Positions 8,099-16,819 of a stretch of DNA of 64,000 nucleotides are shown piece after piece. The translations under genes were made by a program, and so were the position numbers. Under the pieces are notes generated by a model that did not search any database, was not told where the DNA came from, and was given only the letters and a program-made list of their open reading frames with translations. The stretch covers positions 1-64,000 of the forward strand of contig JAZNSN010000026.1 of the NCBI GenBank assembly GCA_045591315.1. Reading direction: 5' to 3'. The stretch comes from HGM04593 sp045591315 (GTDB taxonomy: Bacteria; Bacteroidota; Bacteroidia; Bacteroidales; Bacteroidaceae). Within the stretch, counting starts at the first letter, position 1, and the number at the start of each line of letters is the position of its first letter.

Positions 8099-9423
8099 AA
8101 AAAACAATAGCTCTGTTATGCATTATGCTGTGCACGTTTGCAGCAGCACAAGAGAATGCAGATAGTGGGTATATGTATATTTATCATAATGATAAAAGCA
8201 TTGACCGTATTCCGATTGCCCAAATTGACAGTGTTACATTCGTTGACTCAGGACAGGCGGAAAGCTTCGGTTTGCCAAAAGTATATATAACAACGCCGGG
8301 AGGAACTGCGATTACCAGCAAGACTGCTTGGTTGGAGGAGTGTACAATAAGAATCATTGATGAGTCTGGAATTGAGAATTTGAATATGAATACAAGTATA
8401 AGGGGCCGCGGAAACACTACCTGGACATATCCGAAGAAACCTTATGCAATTAAATTGAATTCAAAGGCCGGTGTGTTGGGGATGCCTAAGCATAAGCGTT
8501 GGGTCCTTTTGGCAAATTGGATGGACAGGACATTGCTTAGAAACGATGTATCGTTTGAGATGGCTAGAAGAATTATGGATTGGGCACCGCGTGGAAGATT
8601 TGTAGAACTGTATTTAAATGATGAACATCAAGGAAATTATTATCTGTGTGAGCATATCAAGGTTGATGACAATAGGGTAAATATTGATGAGATTGATGAG
8701 AAAACGGATTTGTCTAATGAACAGCACCTTACCGGAGGATATATTCTGGAGTATGACAAGAATACTCCAAATGACGAGATGAACTATTTTTATACAACTG
8801 TACTGAATTTACCGGTAGCTATTAAGGAACCGGATGAAGAGGTCATAACATCGTGGAGCCATCCCGGATTCTTGTATATTAAAGGCTATATAAATAACCT
8901 TGAACAAATCTTTGAAGATGATAAGAGCAATTTGGCTCGCTGGGATGAGATTAGTGAGTTGATAGATGTTGAATCATATATAGATTGGTGGTTAGTTCAT
9001 GAACTGACTTTTAATGCAGAGGTTCTTCACCCCAAGAGTTCATATATGTATAAGAAGAGGAATGGAAAACTGTATGCGGGGCCTGTTTGGGATTTTGATT
9101 ATGGAACATTCCGTTCGAATGCTTCTGGGATACTTGTTACGCCGGCGATGTATTATAGATATATGTTTAGATATCCGGAGTTCAGAACAGCTGTAAAAGA
9201 ACGTTGGGCGGAAGTTAAGGATGTTCTGGCTGGTATTGATGATTATATTCTAGAGCAAGCAGGTTTGATAAGCGCATCCAGTGACGTCAACATTGCAATG
9301 TGGCCAATAACACAGCTTATCAATGGTGATGAGAAAATGACATTTGCCGAGGCTGTAGAAAGCATGCGCTCGGTGCTTAAAAACAGAATGCGGATTGTGG
9401 AAGATTTTATATTGGCTTTGTAG
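8095..9423 (+). CDS. CotH-family protein (secreted)
   Basis: A 442-residue protein of the CotH family, whose Bacillus member is a protein kinase acting on spore coat proteins. The role in Bacteroidales is not established. A signal peptide covers residues 1-19 (CTFAAAQ). A short beta segment (IPIAQIDSVTF) resembles that of the upstream gene. The CotH core runs from about 65 to 425: RGRGNTTWTYPKKPYAIKLN, KHKRWVLLANWMDRTLLRND, YLCEHIKVDDNRVNI, GGYILEYDKN and GPVWDFDYGTF. The conserved basic and acidic positions that bind nucleotide in CotH (PKKPYAIKL, WDFDYG) appear intact. It is translationally coupled to the gene at 7631, so both probably act outside the cytoplasm. Confidence 0.85.
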   Translation: MKKTIALLCIMLCTFAAAQENADSGYMYIYHNDKSIDRIPIAQIDSVTFVDSGQAESFGLPKVYITTPGGTAITSKTAWLEECTIRIIDESGIENLNMNTSIRGRGNTTWTYPKKPYAIKLNSKAGVLGMPKHKRWVLLANWMDRTLLRNDVSFEMARRIMDWAPRGRFVELYLNDEHQGNYYLCEHIKVDDNRVNIDEIDEKTDLSNEQHLTGGYILEYDKNTPNDEMNYFYTTVLNLPVAIKEPDEEVITSWSHPGFLYIKGYINNLEQIFEDDKSNLARWDEISELIDVESYIDWWLVHELTFNAEVLHPKSSYMYKKRNGKLYAGPVWDFDYGTFRSNASGILVTPAMYYRYMFRYPEFRTAVKERWAEVKDVLAGIDDYILEQAGLISASSDVNIAMWPITQLINGDEKMTFAEAVESMRSVLKNRMRIVEDFILAL

Positions 9424-9528
9424 TATTCTTTCTGCTGGTCGGCCAATGGGGAAATTGTGCTTCGTGTGCTATCGCAGTAAAATATTCAGGAGCAGTTTAC
9501 AAACAGCTTCTGAGTATAGATAATAAAA

Positions 9529-9554
9529 GCGTCTGCCCCGAAAGGAGCAGACGC
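9529..9554. terminator. Convergent Rho-independent terminator
   Basis: GCGTCTGC (9529-9536) and GCAGACGC (9547-9554) form an 8-bp GC-rich stem around CCCCGAAAGGA, with extra C-G pairs inside. On the minus strand TTTTATTAT follows, suiting termination of pckA. On the plus strand TATTTTTC follows, so it may also stop the cotH transcript. Confidence 0.8.
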
Positions 9555-9579
9555 CGTATTTTTCAGGTTCTGTGTCTCA

Positions 9580-11181
9580 TTAGAGCTTTGGACCTGCTGC
9601 AACGAGAGCCTTGCCAGCCTCATTGCCTGTATATTTGGTGAAGTTCTTGATGAAGCGGCCTGCCAAATCAAGTGCCTTCTCCTCCCACTGTGAAGCGTCA
9701 GCGTATGTGTCGCGTGGGTCAAGGATTGCAGGGTCAACACCTGGCAACGCTGTAGGAACAACGAAGTCGAAGTGTGGGATAACCTTTGTAGGAGCTGTAT
9801 CGATTGAGCCATCGAGGATAGCGTCGATGATACCGCGTGTATCCTTGATAGAGATACGCTTGCCTGTACCGTTCCAGCCGGTGTTGACGAGGTATGCCTT
9901 AGCACCGTTCTTCTCCATCTTCTTAACGAGCTCCTCGCCGTACTTTGTCGGGTGGAGGCTCAAGAATGCTGCACCGAAGCAAGCTGAGAATGTTGGAGTA
10001 GGCTCTGTGATACCGCGCTCTGTACCTGCCAACTTAGCGGTAAAGCCGCTGAGGAAGTAGTACTGAGTCTGCTCTGGGTTCAGGATAGAAACCGGAGGCA
10101 ATACACCGAATGCATCAGCTGAAAGGAAGATAACCTTCTTTGCAGGAGCTGCCATTGAACCCGGCTTGATGTTGTTGATGTGGTTGATTGGGTAAGAAAC
10201 ACGTGTGTTCTCGGTTACGCTCTTGTCAGCGAAGTCAATCTTGCCGTTTGCATCAACTGTAACGTTCTCAAGAAGAGCGTCACGTTTGATTGCATTGAAG
10301 ATATCCGGCTCGCTCTCCTTGTCGAGGTTGATAACCTTAGCGTAGCAACCGCCCTCGAAGTTGAATACTGAGTCATCGTCCCAGCCGTGCTCGTCGTCAC
10401 CGATAAGCATGCGCTTCGGGTCTGTGGAAAGAGTTGTCTTTCCTGTACCTGACAAACCGAAGAAGATTGCTGTCTCGCCCTTCTCGTTTGTGTTTGCAGA
10501 ACAGTGCATTGAAGCGATGCCCTGAAGCGGCAGGTAGTAGTTCATCATAGAGAACATACCCTTCTTCATCTCACCGCCATACCATGTGTTGAGTATAATC
10601 TGCTCGCGTGATGTCAAGTTGAATACGACTGCTGTCTCAGAGTTCAATCCAAGTTCCTTATAGTTTGCTACAGCTGCCTTAGAAGCGTTGTAAACAACGA
10701 AATCGGGCTCGCCGAATGCCTCAAGCTCCTCAGCTGTAGGACGGATGAACATGTTTGTCACGAAGTGAGCCTGCCATGCAACCTCCATGATGAAGCGAAC
10801 CTTCAGGCGTGTAGCAGGGTTGGCACCGCAGAATGCGTCAACAACGAACAGTCTCTTGTTTGAAAGCTCCTTTGTAGCAATCTCCTTGAGAGCGTTCCAA
10901 GCCTCTGTTGTAACAGGCTTGTTGTCGTTCTTGTACTCCTCAGAAGTCCACCATACAGTGTTCTCTGATGTAGCGTCCTTAACGATGAACTTGTCCTTAG
11001 GTGAACGGCCGGTGTAAACACCTGTCATTACATTAACTGCGCCAAGCTCTGTAACCTGGCCAACCTCGAAACCCTCAAGACCGGGCTTTGTCTCCTCAGC
11101 GAAAAGCTGATCGTAAGAGGGGTTGTGAAGAACCTCTACAGCACCGGTGATACCATACTTGGTAAGATCTATTGTTGCCAT
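9580..11181 (-). CDS. pckA: Phosphoenolpyruvate carboxykinase (ATP)
   Basis: This enzyme interconverts oxaloacetate and phosphoenolpyruvate with ATP/ADP. In saccharolytic Bacteroidales it works mainly in the CO2-fixing direction towards succinate and propionate. I start at ATG 11181 (MATIDLTKYGITG, 533 residues, normal for the family). An upstream in-frame start at 11226 would add an unlikely 15 residues. Diagnostic motifs are the P-loop GLSGTGKTTLS, the metal site LIGDDEHGWDD and the substrate arginine in VYTGRSPKDKFIV. It is monocistronic, with its own -7 element at 11279-11287 and a terminator at 9529-9554, and divergent from upp. Confidence 0.97.
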   Translation of the reverse strand: MATIDLTKYGITGAVEVLHNPSYDQLFAEETKPGLEGFEVGQVTELGAVNVMTGVYTGRSPKDKFIVKDATSENTVWWTSEEYKNDNKPVTTEAWNALKEIATKELSNKRLFVVDAFCGANPATRLKVRFIMEVAWQAHFVTNMFIRPTAEELEAFGEPDFVVYNASKAAVANYKELGLNSETAVVFNLTSREQIILNTWYGGEMKKGMFSMMNYYLPLQGIASMHCSANTNEKGETAIFFGLSGTGKTTLSTDPKRMLIGDDEHGWDDDSVFNFEGGCYAKVINLDKESEPDIFNAIKRDALLENVTVDANGKIDFADKSVTENTRVSYPINHINNIKPGSMAAPAKKVIFLSADAFGVLPPVSILNPEQTQYYFLSGFTAKLAGTERGITEPTPTFSACFGAAFLSLHPTKYGEELVKKMEKNGAKAYLVNTGWNGTGKRISIKDTRGIIDAILDGSIDTAPTKVIPHFDFVVPTALPGVDPAILDPRDTYADASQWEEKALDLAGRFIKNFTKYTGNEAGKALVAAGPKL

Positions 11182-11278
11182 AATTCTAAAAAATAAATTA
11201 TTGATTAATATTTTTCTTTTTATCACTTTTGGTCTTCGGCGAAGCCTTTTTAGCGAAACTTGCCAAAGTTCTCCAAAT

Positions 11279-11287
11279 GCAAATATA
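11279..11287 (-). promoter_or_regulatory. pckA promoter -7 element
   Basis: On the minus strand this reads TATATTTGC, a perfect TAnnTTTGC match, about 100 bases upstream of the pckA start. No clear TTTG -33 box was found at the expected distance. The intergenic region 11182-11602 is AT-rich and holds only this site and the upp promoter that I can recognise. Confidence 0.55.
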
Positions 11288-11566
11288 TATCTTTTTATTT
11301 AATCTCTAAAGCTAATTAAAGAAATTTTTCTTTAATTGTTGCAAAAAAGACGAAAATAGTCTGTTTTTAGTCCAAAAAGGTGCGTTTTTGCAGTGTGATA
11401 ATGATAAATTTCCTGGCAATTACCTTCTGATAATCTTCAAGAGTGCCGGAAATGCTCTCATTTTTCTTTTATAAAGTTGATATTTTTGACAAAATGATTT
11501 TTGTGCTTTTTGTCGGCTTTTTCTATCTCCTTTTTATATTAATGTTCGTTTTTTACGTAAAATTAT

Positions 11567-11575
11567 TATCTTCGC
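11567..11575 (+). promoter_or_regulatory. upp promoter -7 element
   Basis: TATCTTCGC lies 28 bases upstream of the upp ATG. TATCTTCG is a common variant of the Bacteroidota -7 box, and the same form recurs at 13621-13629 (minus) and 60416-60424 in this window. The upstream T-rich run (11549-11554) may stand in for the -33 box. The leader would be only about 20 nt. Confidence 0.6.
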
Positions 11576-11602
11576 GGAAGTAACGATTCAAAACACATTA
11601 TC

Positions 11603-12253
11603 ATGAAAATAGTAAACCTGTCGGAGCAGAATACTCTGCTTAACCAGTTCATAACCGAAATACGCGATGTGAATATACAGAAGGATTCAATGCGCTTCCG
11701 CCGTAACATCGAGCGTATCGGCGAGGTCATGGCATACGAGATAAGCAAGGAACTTTCCTACAAGAACATTACAATACAGACCCCCAACAGCGATGCTGTG
11801 CAGAGCGTTCCGTCCGATACTGTAGTGCTGGGCACCATTCTCCGTGCCGGCCTGCCTCTGCATACCGGTTTCCATAACTATTTCGACCGTGCCGAGAACG
11901 CCTTTGTATCAGCCTATCGCAAATATACAAGCGAGAATGAGTTTGACGTGATTGTGGAATACCTTGCATCACCCTCTCTCGACAACAAGACTCTTCTTCT
12001 TGTCGATCCCATGCTTGCTACCGGAATTAGTGCAGACCTCTCCTATCGTGCGCTTCTTACAAAAGGAAAGCCCTCCAAGACTATCCTTGCATGTGTCATT
12101 GCGAGCCAGCAGGCTGTAGATTACGTAATATCGCACTTCCCCGAAGATACAATCCTCTATTGTGCGGCTATTGACCCTATCCTCAATGAGCATGCTTATA
12201 TTGTTCCTGGGTTGGGGGATGCGGGGGATTTGTGTTTTGGAACAAAAGAGTGA
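11603..12253 (+). CDS. upp: Uracil phosphoribosyltransferase
   Basis: Upp salvages uracil by joining it to PRPP to form UMP. The protein is 216 residues, normal for the family. It shows the early EITTxIR-like region as FITEIRDVNIQKDSMRF, ILRAGLPLHTGF, and the PRPP loop LLVDPMLATGISADLS. The C-terminal uracil-binding part is YIVPGLGDAGDLCFGT, with the conserved PGLGDAGDR-type sequence altered to DLCFG. It stands alone, reading away from pckA, and its end runs into a 122-bp tandem repeat. Confidence 0.95.
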   Translation: MKIVNLSEQNTLLNQFITEIRDVNIQKDSMRFRRNIERIGEVMAYEISKELSYKNITIQTPNSDAVQSVPSDTVVLGTILRAGLPLHTGFHNYFDRAENAFVSAYRKYTSENEFDVIVEYLASPSLDNKTLLLVDPMLATGISADLSYRALLTKGKPSKTILACVIASQQAVDYVISHFPEDTILYCAAIDPILNEHAYIVPGLGDAGDLCFGTKE

Positions 12254-12552
12254 TTCCCTGCTAAAAAGGCATCTGCTGCGTTATGCTTGTTCTTGTGAAC
12301 AGTCATTTAGGCAACTAAACTCCTGTTCCCAAGAATTTCGCAAGCCTTGCATCTGCACTTTTTATCAGAAAATCATTGCTTGCTGTAAAGTCATCTGCTG
12401 CGTTATGCTTGTTCTTGTGAAGAGTCATTTAGGTAACTAAACTCCTGTTCCCAAGAATTTCGCAATCCTTGCATCTGCACTTTTTATCAGAAAATCATTG
12501 CTTGTATTAAAGGCTTCTGTTGCGTTATGCTTGTTCTTGTGAAGAGTCATTA
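12254..12552. repeat. 122-bp tandem repeat with internal hairpin
   Basis: Two full units and one partial unit repeat with an exact 122-base period: 12270-12391, 12392-12513 and 12514 to about 12552. A weaker lead-in copy lies at 12254-12269. Each full unit carries the same stem: TTCTTGTGAACAG pairs with CTGTTCCCAAGAA (one mismatch), with inner TTTAG/CTAAA around GCAA, followed by GCAAG-C-CTTGC. The second copy changes the left arm to GAAGAG and GCAA to GTAA. The array starts immediately after the upp stop and ends just before the terminator at 12561. No transposase or terminal duplication is seen. Confidence 0.85.
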
Positions 12553-12560
12553 AAACAGAT

Positions 12561-12592
12561 AAAACCTATTGACGGGCCCGTCAATAGGTTTT
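12561..12592. terminator. Bidirectional terminator between upp and the GH130 gene
   Basis: A perfect 32-base palindrome, with half-site AAAACCTATTGACGGG and no unpaired loop, is followed by TATTT on the plus strand and preceded by TTAAAACAG. It lies between convergent genes (upp on plus, GH130 on minus) and should terminate both. Confidence 0.85.
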
Positions 12593-12615
12593 TATTTAGT
12601 CATTCAAACAGGTTT

Positions 12616-13587
12616 TTACTTTGTGCTGTTGTTTTTTATGAACTCTATGATTTCCGGGATATATCCGAATGCCATACCTACAACCGTGTCAGCTGCTCCG
12701 TAATACACGGCAACCTTGTCACCTTCGTTGAGAGCTGCGCACGGGAATACTACATTGGGTACATCGCCGGCAAGTTCGTACGGGGCTGCCGGTGCAAGCA
12801 GATAGGGTTTAGTGCGGTACAGTACCTTTGAAGGGTCGTTCCGGTCGAGCAGTGCAGCACCCATCGAGTAGCGGAATCCGTTGCATGTGGTAATTACGCC
12901 ATGGTAGAAAAGCAGCCAGCCCTCATCGGTAAGAATGGGCACAGAACCGGCACCTATCTTTGTGCATTGCCATGCGCTCTCAGGGAACGGAGTGACCTTC
13001 ATTACACAGCGGTGCTCGCCCCAGTACTTCATGTCGGGGCTGTAGCTTATATAAATGTCACCGAAAGGTGTATGTCCGTTGTCGCTGGGGCGGCTCAGCA
13101 TTGCATATTTGCCGTCAATCTTCTGCGGGAAAAGGACGCCGTTGCGGTTGAATGGCAGGAATGCGTTCTCGCACTGGAAGAACTCCTTGAAGTCGAATGT
13201 GTATCCGATGCCGATGGTAGGTCCGTGGTAGCCGTTGCACCATGTAATCCAGTAGCGGTCTTCAATCCATGTGACACGCGGGTCGTACTTGTATTCCGAT
13301 TCAATCATCTCGGTGTTGCCTGCCTTGAATACGATAGGCTCGTGCTCTATTTCCCAGTTTATACCGTCCTTGCTGAATCCTGCAAAGATGTTCATCTGTA
13401 CAGCCTTGTTGTCGCAGCGGAACACTCCGGCATATCCATCCTTGAAAGGAACGACTGCGCTGTTGAATATGCTGTTCGATGTGGGTATGGCATAGCGGCC
13501 GATAACAGGATTCTTTGAGTAACGCCACATAACGTCGGTGCATCCTTCGGGACGCTCTTCCCATGGCATAGTAACTTTTTCGCTCAT
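12616..13587 (-). CDS. GH130 beta-mannoside phosphorylase
   Basis: GH130 enzymes phosphorolyse beta-1,4- (or 1,2-) mannosides, releasing mannose 1-phosphate. The protein has 323 residues from ATG 13587 (MSEKVTMPWEERPEG). Upstream in-frame codons would add a spurious hydrophobic stretch. The five-bladed propeller motifs include NPVIGRYAIPTSNSIFNSA, FKDGYAGVFRCD, YDPRVTWIEDRYWITWCNG and MLSRPSDNGHTPFGDIY. No signal peptide, so it is cytoplasmic. The sequence resembles the GH130_2 type that cleaves Man-beta-1,4-GlcNAc from N-glycan cores, but subfamily assignment from memory is uncertain. It is separated by the efflux operon from the GH92/GH5/ROK operon, with which it probably works. Confidence 0.88.
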   Translation of the reverse strand: MSEKVTMPWEERPEGCTDVMWRYSKNPVIGRYAIPTSNSIFNSAVVPFKDGYAGVFRCDNKAVQMNIFAGFSKDGINWEIEHEPIVFKAGNTEMIESEYKYDPRVTWIEDRYWITWCNGYHGPTIGIGYTFDFKEFFQCENAFLPFNRNGVLFPQKIDGKYAMLSRPSDNGHTPFGDIYISYSPDMKYWGEHRCVMKVTPFPESAWQCTKIGAGSVPILTDEGWLLFYHGVITTCNGFRYSMGAALLDRNDPSKVLYRTKPYLLAPAAPYELAGDVPNVVFPCAALNEGDKVAVYYGAADTVVGMAFGYIPEIIEFIKNNSTK

Positions 13588-13620
13588 AGTGGTATTGTAT
13601 TTCGGTTTGTATATTCTTCT

Positions 13621-13629
13621 GCGAAGATA
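13621..13629 (-). promoter_or_regulatory. GH130 gene promoter
   Basis: On the minus strand this reads TATCTTCGC, the variant -7 box, 34 bases upstream of the GH130 start. T-rich TTTTTTG/TTTTG stretches upstream could supply the -33 element. The gene therefore has its own promoter, downstream of the efflux-operon terminator. Confidence 0.55.
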
Positions 13630-13641
13630 GATAAACAAAAC

Positions 13642-13671
13642 AAAAAATATCGGCATGAGCCGATATTTTTT
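13642..13671 (-). terminator. Terminator of the RND efflux operon
   Basis: AAAAAATATCGGC pairs with GCCGATATTTTTT across a 4-nt loop, 15 bases past the acrB-type stop. The A/T-rich flanks make it a strong intrinsic terminator on either strand. Confidence 0.85.
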
Positions 13672-13685
13672 ATCAGGAGTTCAAT

Positions 13686-16600
13686 TCAAGTGTTCTTTTT
13701 TGCTTTGCCGCGCTCTTCCAGCTTCTGCATCCATTCGTACCAGTTGGGAATGTAGAGCGTTGCTACGACTGTGTTCAGCAACATTCCGAATACTACTGCT
13801 GCACCAAGTGAAAGCCGGGCACCGGCACCGGCTCCCCCTGCAAAGAGAAGCGGCATTACTCCTATTACAAAGGCAAGCGATGTCATGAGAATCGGCCTCA
13901 GACGCACATGCCCGGCTTCGGCTGCACTGTAGCGTATCTCCTTTCCTGCCGCACGGTAGTCGCGTGCGAACTCTACAATCAGAATGCCGTTCTTCGCACT
14001 CAACGCTATGAGCAGGATGATTCCTATTTCGGTGTATATGCTCACAGGTATGTCGGCTATCCAGCAGCCGGCAATGGCTCCTAACAATGCAATCGGCACA
14101 CCCATTATGGCTGCAACAGGGCTTGTCCAGCTCTCGTACTGTGCAGCAAGCACGAGGAACGCTACAAGTATTGCAAGGCTCAGTATTACCGAGGTGTTCT
14201 TGCCGGCACTCTCCTCCTGGAAAGCGACACCTGTCCACTCATACCCGAACTCTTCTCCCAGCTGGGCCTTGAAGAGCTGTGCAACCTCGTCCATTACCTG
14301 GCTCGAACTGTAGCCGGGCGCGCTGTTGGCAGTTACGGTTGCGCTGTTGTACATGTTGTAGCGTATAAGCTGGTCGCTGCCAAGAATCTCTTCGGCGGTG
14401 ACAAATGTGCTGAACGGAACCATTCTGCCGTTCTTGTTAGGCAGGCTTAACTGCATCACGCTCTCTATGGTCTTCTGGTTCAGCTCACCTGCAGCCATCT
14501 TCACTTGCCATATACGTCCGAGCAGGACAAAGTCGTTCACATATATCGCACCCATGTAATAGCTCAGTGTCGATAGCACGGCACCCATGTCGAGCCCCAT
14601 GGAGATAGCCTTCTCGCGGTCGATGTTGAGGAAGTACTGGGGCACATCGGCCTCGAACGAGCTGTTCATCGATGCAATGGCCTTCTCTCTCTCATAGTTG
14701 CCGATAAGTGCATCGACCGCTTTCTGCATCTCTGTCGTGCCGAGTGCCTTTCGGTTCTCCAGCTGCATCTGTAATCCGCCGACATTGCCTATTCCCGGTA
14801 TCGCAGGGGGCACGAAAGCGAAGCATTGGGCCTCCTCTATCATAACATAGGCATCCTTGTTGAACCTGTCAACTATGGCGGCTGCCGACTCGCTTTTCTT
14901 CTTGCGCTCGCTCCAGTCCTTGAGCACGACGAAGATACTTGCCGCATTGCTCTGGTTTCCGCTGTTCATGATGCTGAAGCCGCTGATGCTGATGTTGGTC
15001 TTCACTTCGGGGTAGCCCGAAATTATGTTCTCTACCATGGCTGCAACCTTCTCGGTGCGTGCAAGCGAACTGGCTGGTGGTAACTGCACGCTGACAATGA
15101 AATAGCCGTCATCCTCGTCGGGGATAAATGTGGTGGGCCAGTTGCCGAACATGAATATGGCAAGCGCGACAAGTGCAACAAAGCTTATGGATGCAACCCA
15201 TGCCTTGCGCAGCAAATATCCCACGGTGCGGTCGTAAAGCCTCTGTACAGCATCATATCCCTTGTTGAACCAACGGAAGAAGCGTCCGTCACTCTCCTTT
15301 CTGGTCGGCCTCAGAAGTATGGCACTCAATGCAGGGGTGAGCGTCAGCGAGTTGAATCCGCTGAGCAGTGTCGCTGTAGCGATTGTAAGCGCGAACTGCT
15401 TGTACAGCTCTCCCGATATTCCTCCAATCATCGTTGTAGGTATGAACACCGCCATCATTACGAGCACGACTCCTATGATAGGGCCAGTTATCTCCTCCAT
15501 AGCCTTTTCGGTAGCCTCGCGCGCGCTCAGCTTGCCCTCGTCGATGATGCGTGTCGCGTTCTCTACTACAACAATGGCATCATCTACGACTATGGCTATG
15601 GCAAGTATAAGGCCGAACAGGGTCAGAGTGTTTATCGAGAATCCCAGAAGCTGCATCACGGCAAGCGTTCCTATAAGCGATACCGGAATGGTGAGGCAGG
15701 GGATGAGCGTTGCGCGCCAGTTCTGCAGGAAAAGGAATATCACAAGCACTACAAGCACCGTTGTCTCTACAAAGGTATATAGCACCTCATGTATCGAACT
15801 GCGTACAACATCTGTAGTGTCGAGGGCTATCTGGTATTCCACTTCGGGAGGGAATGCCTCGGCAAGCTCTTCCATCTTTGCCTTTACAGCCTTTGAGACA
15901 GCGAGCGAGCTTGAGCCCGGCGACTGATAGACCGCAAGCGCGGCTGTGGGCTTGCCTCTCAGCCTTGATGACGATGCATAGGTCTCGCTGCCAATTTCAA
16001 TCGTGGCGATGTCGCCGAGGCGAAGCATCTCTGTCCCGTTGTTGCGTATGACAATATCATCGAACTGCGCTGCATCGCTCAAGCGGCCCTGTACGTTCAA
16101 TGTATATTGGAAGGCATTGTCGGCATTGCTGTCGAGTGTCTGTCCCACGTATCCTGCCGAAACGGCAAGGTTCTGCTTGCTTATTGCCTGATATACCTCG
16201 GCTGCCGATATTCCGCGTATGCGCATGGCTTCCGGGTCGAGCCATATTCGCATCGAATACTTTCCGGTACCCATAATCTGCACGCCGCCTACTCCGGGCG
16301 TGCGCGTGAGCTGGTCAACGAGCTGCAGCTGTGCGTAGTTCGACAGGTAGAGCTGGTCGTAATCCTTGTCTCCTGTAAGGGTTATGAAAAGTACGATGTT
16401 GGTCGATTGCTTCTGCACGACGACACCTTGTTGCGTAACTTCGCTGGGCAGTGAGTTCAGGGCTATGTTCACTCTGTTCTGTACCAGCACGGTTGCCATG
16501 TCGATGTCCGTGCCGACCTCGAATGTTACGGTGAGCCTGTATGTGCCCGATGACGATGATGTAGAGCTCATGTACAGCATGCCGTCCACGCCGTTCACCT

Positions 16601-16808
16601 GCTGCTCGATCGGTATTCCCACAGTCTGGGCTATTGTCTCGGCATTCGCGCCGGGATAGACTGCTGTCACCTGTACCGTAGGGGGTGTTATCGACGGGTA
16701 CTGGTCTATCGGAAGCACGAAGAGCGCGACGCCTCCGGCAACAAGAAGCAGCAAGGAGAGCACTGTCGCGAATATCGGGCGTTCTATGAAGAATTTAGAG
16801 AAGTTCAT
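13686..16808 (-). CDS. RND efflux pump inner-membrane transporter (AcrB/MexB type)
   Basis: A 1040-residue proton-driven pump of the hydrophobe/amphiphile efflux (HAE1) family. It forms the inner-membrane part of a tripartite export system with the next two genes. It has the usual duplicated layout: TM1 (about 10-28), a large periplasmic loop, TM2-7, a second loop and TM8-12. The proton-relay acids sit in AIVVDDAIVVVEN (TM4) and the matching lysine in LIALSAKNGILIVEF (TM10). The N-terminus MNFSKFFIERPIFATVLS is the classical HAE1 start. It is the last gene of the operon, 11 bases after the adaptor. Substrates are probably drugs, bile salts or fatty acids, but none can be named. Confidence 0.95.
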   Translation of the reverse strand: MNFSKFFIERPIFATVLSLLLLVAGGVALFVLPIDQYPSITPPTVQVTAVYPGANAETIAQTVGIPIEQQVNGVDGMLYMSSTSSSSGTYRLTVTFEVGTDIDMATVLVQNRVNIALNSLPSEVTQQGVVVQKQSTNIVLFITLTGDKDYDQLYLSNYAQLQLVDQLTRTPGVGGVQIMGTGKYSMRIWLDPEAMRIRGISAAEVYQAISKQNLAVSAGYVGQTLDSNADNAFQYTLNVQGRLSDAAQFDDIVIRNNGTEMLRLGDIATIEIGSETYASSSRLRGKPTAALAVYQSPGSSSLAVSKAVKAKMEELAEAFPPEVEYQIALDTTDVVRSSIHEVLYTFVETTVLVVLVIFLFLQNWRATLIPCLTIPVSLIGTLAVMQLLGFSINTLTLFGLILAIAIVVDDAIVVVENATRIIDEGKLSAREATEKAMEEITGPIIGVVLVMMAVFIPTTMIGGISGELYKQFALTIATATLLSGFNSLTLTPALSAILLRPTRKESDGRFFRWFNKGYDAVQRLYDRTVGYLLRKAWVASISFVALVALAIFMFGNWPTTFIPDEDDGYFIVSVQLPPASSLARTEKVAAMVENIISGYPEVKTNISISGFSIMNSGNQSNAASIFVVLKDWSERKKKSESAAAIVDRFNKDAYVMIEEAQCFAFVPPAIPGIGNVGGLQMQLENRKALGTTEMQKAVDALIGNYEREKAIASMNSSFEADVPQYFLNIDREKAISMGLDMGAVLSTLSYYMGAIYVNDFVLLGRIWQVKMAAGELNQKTIESVMQLSLPNKNGRMVPFSTFVTAEEILGSDQLIRYNMYNSATVTANSAPGYSSSQVMDEVAQLFKAQLGEEFGYEWTGVAFQEESAGKNTSVILSLAILVAFLVLAAQYESWTSPVAAIMGVPIALLGAIAGCWIADIPVSIYTEIGIILLIALSAKNGILIVEFARDYRAAGKEIRYSAAEAGHVRLRPILMTSLAFVIGVMPLLFAGGAGAGARLSLGAAVVFGMLLNTVVATLYIPNWYEWMQKLEERGKAKKNT

Positions 16809-16819
16809 GGTTCTGCGTT

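Noticed and set aside
12162..12440. Open frames running through the 122-bp repeat region
   Set aside because: They simply reflect the tandem repeat and the end of upp in another frame. The residues repeat with the DNA and resemble no protein family.
12254..12552. CRISPR array
   Set aside because: The period is 122 bases with nearly identical sequence throughout. There are no unique spacers and no cas genes.
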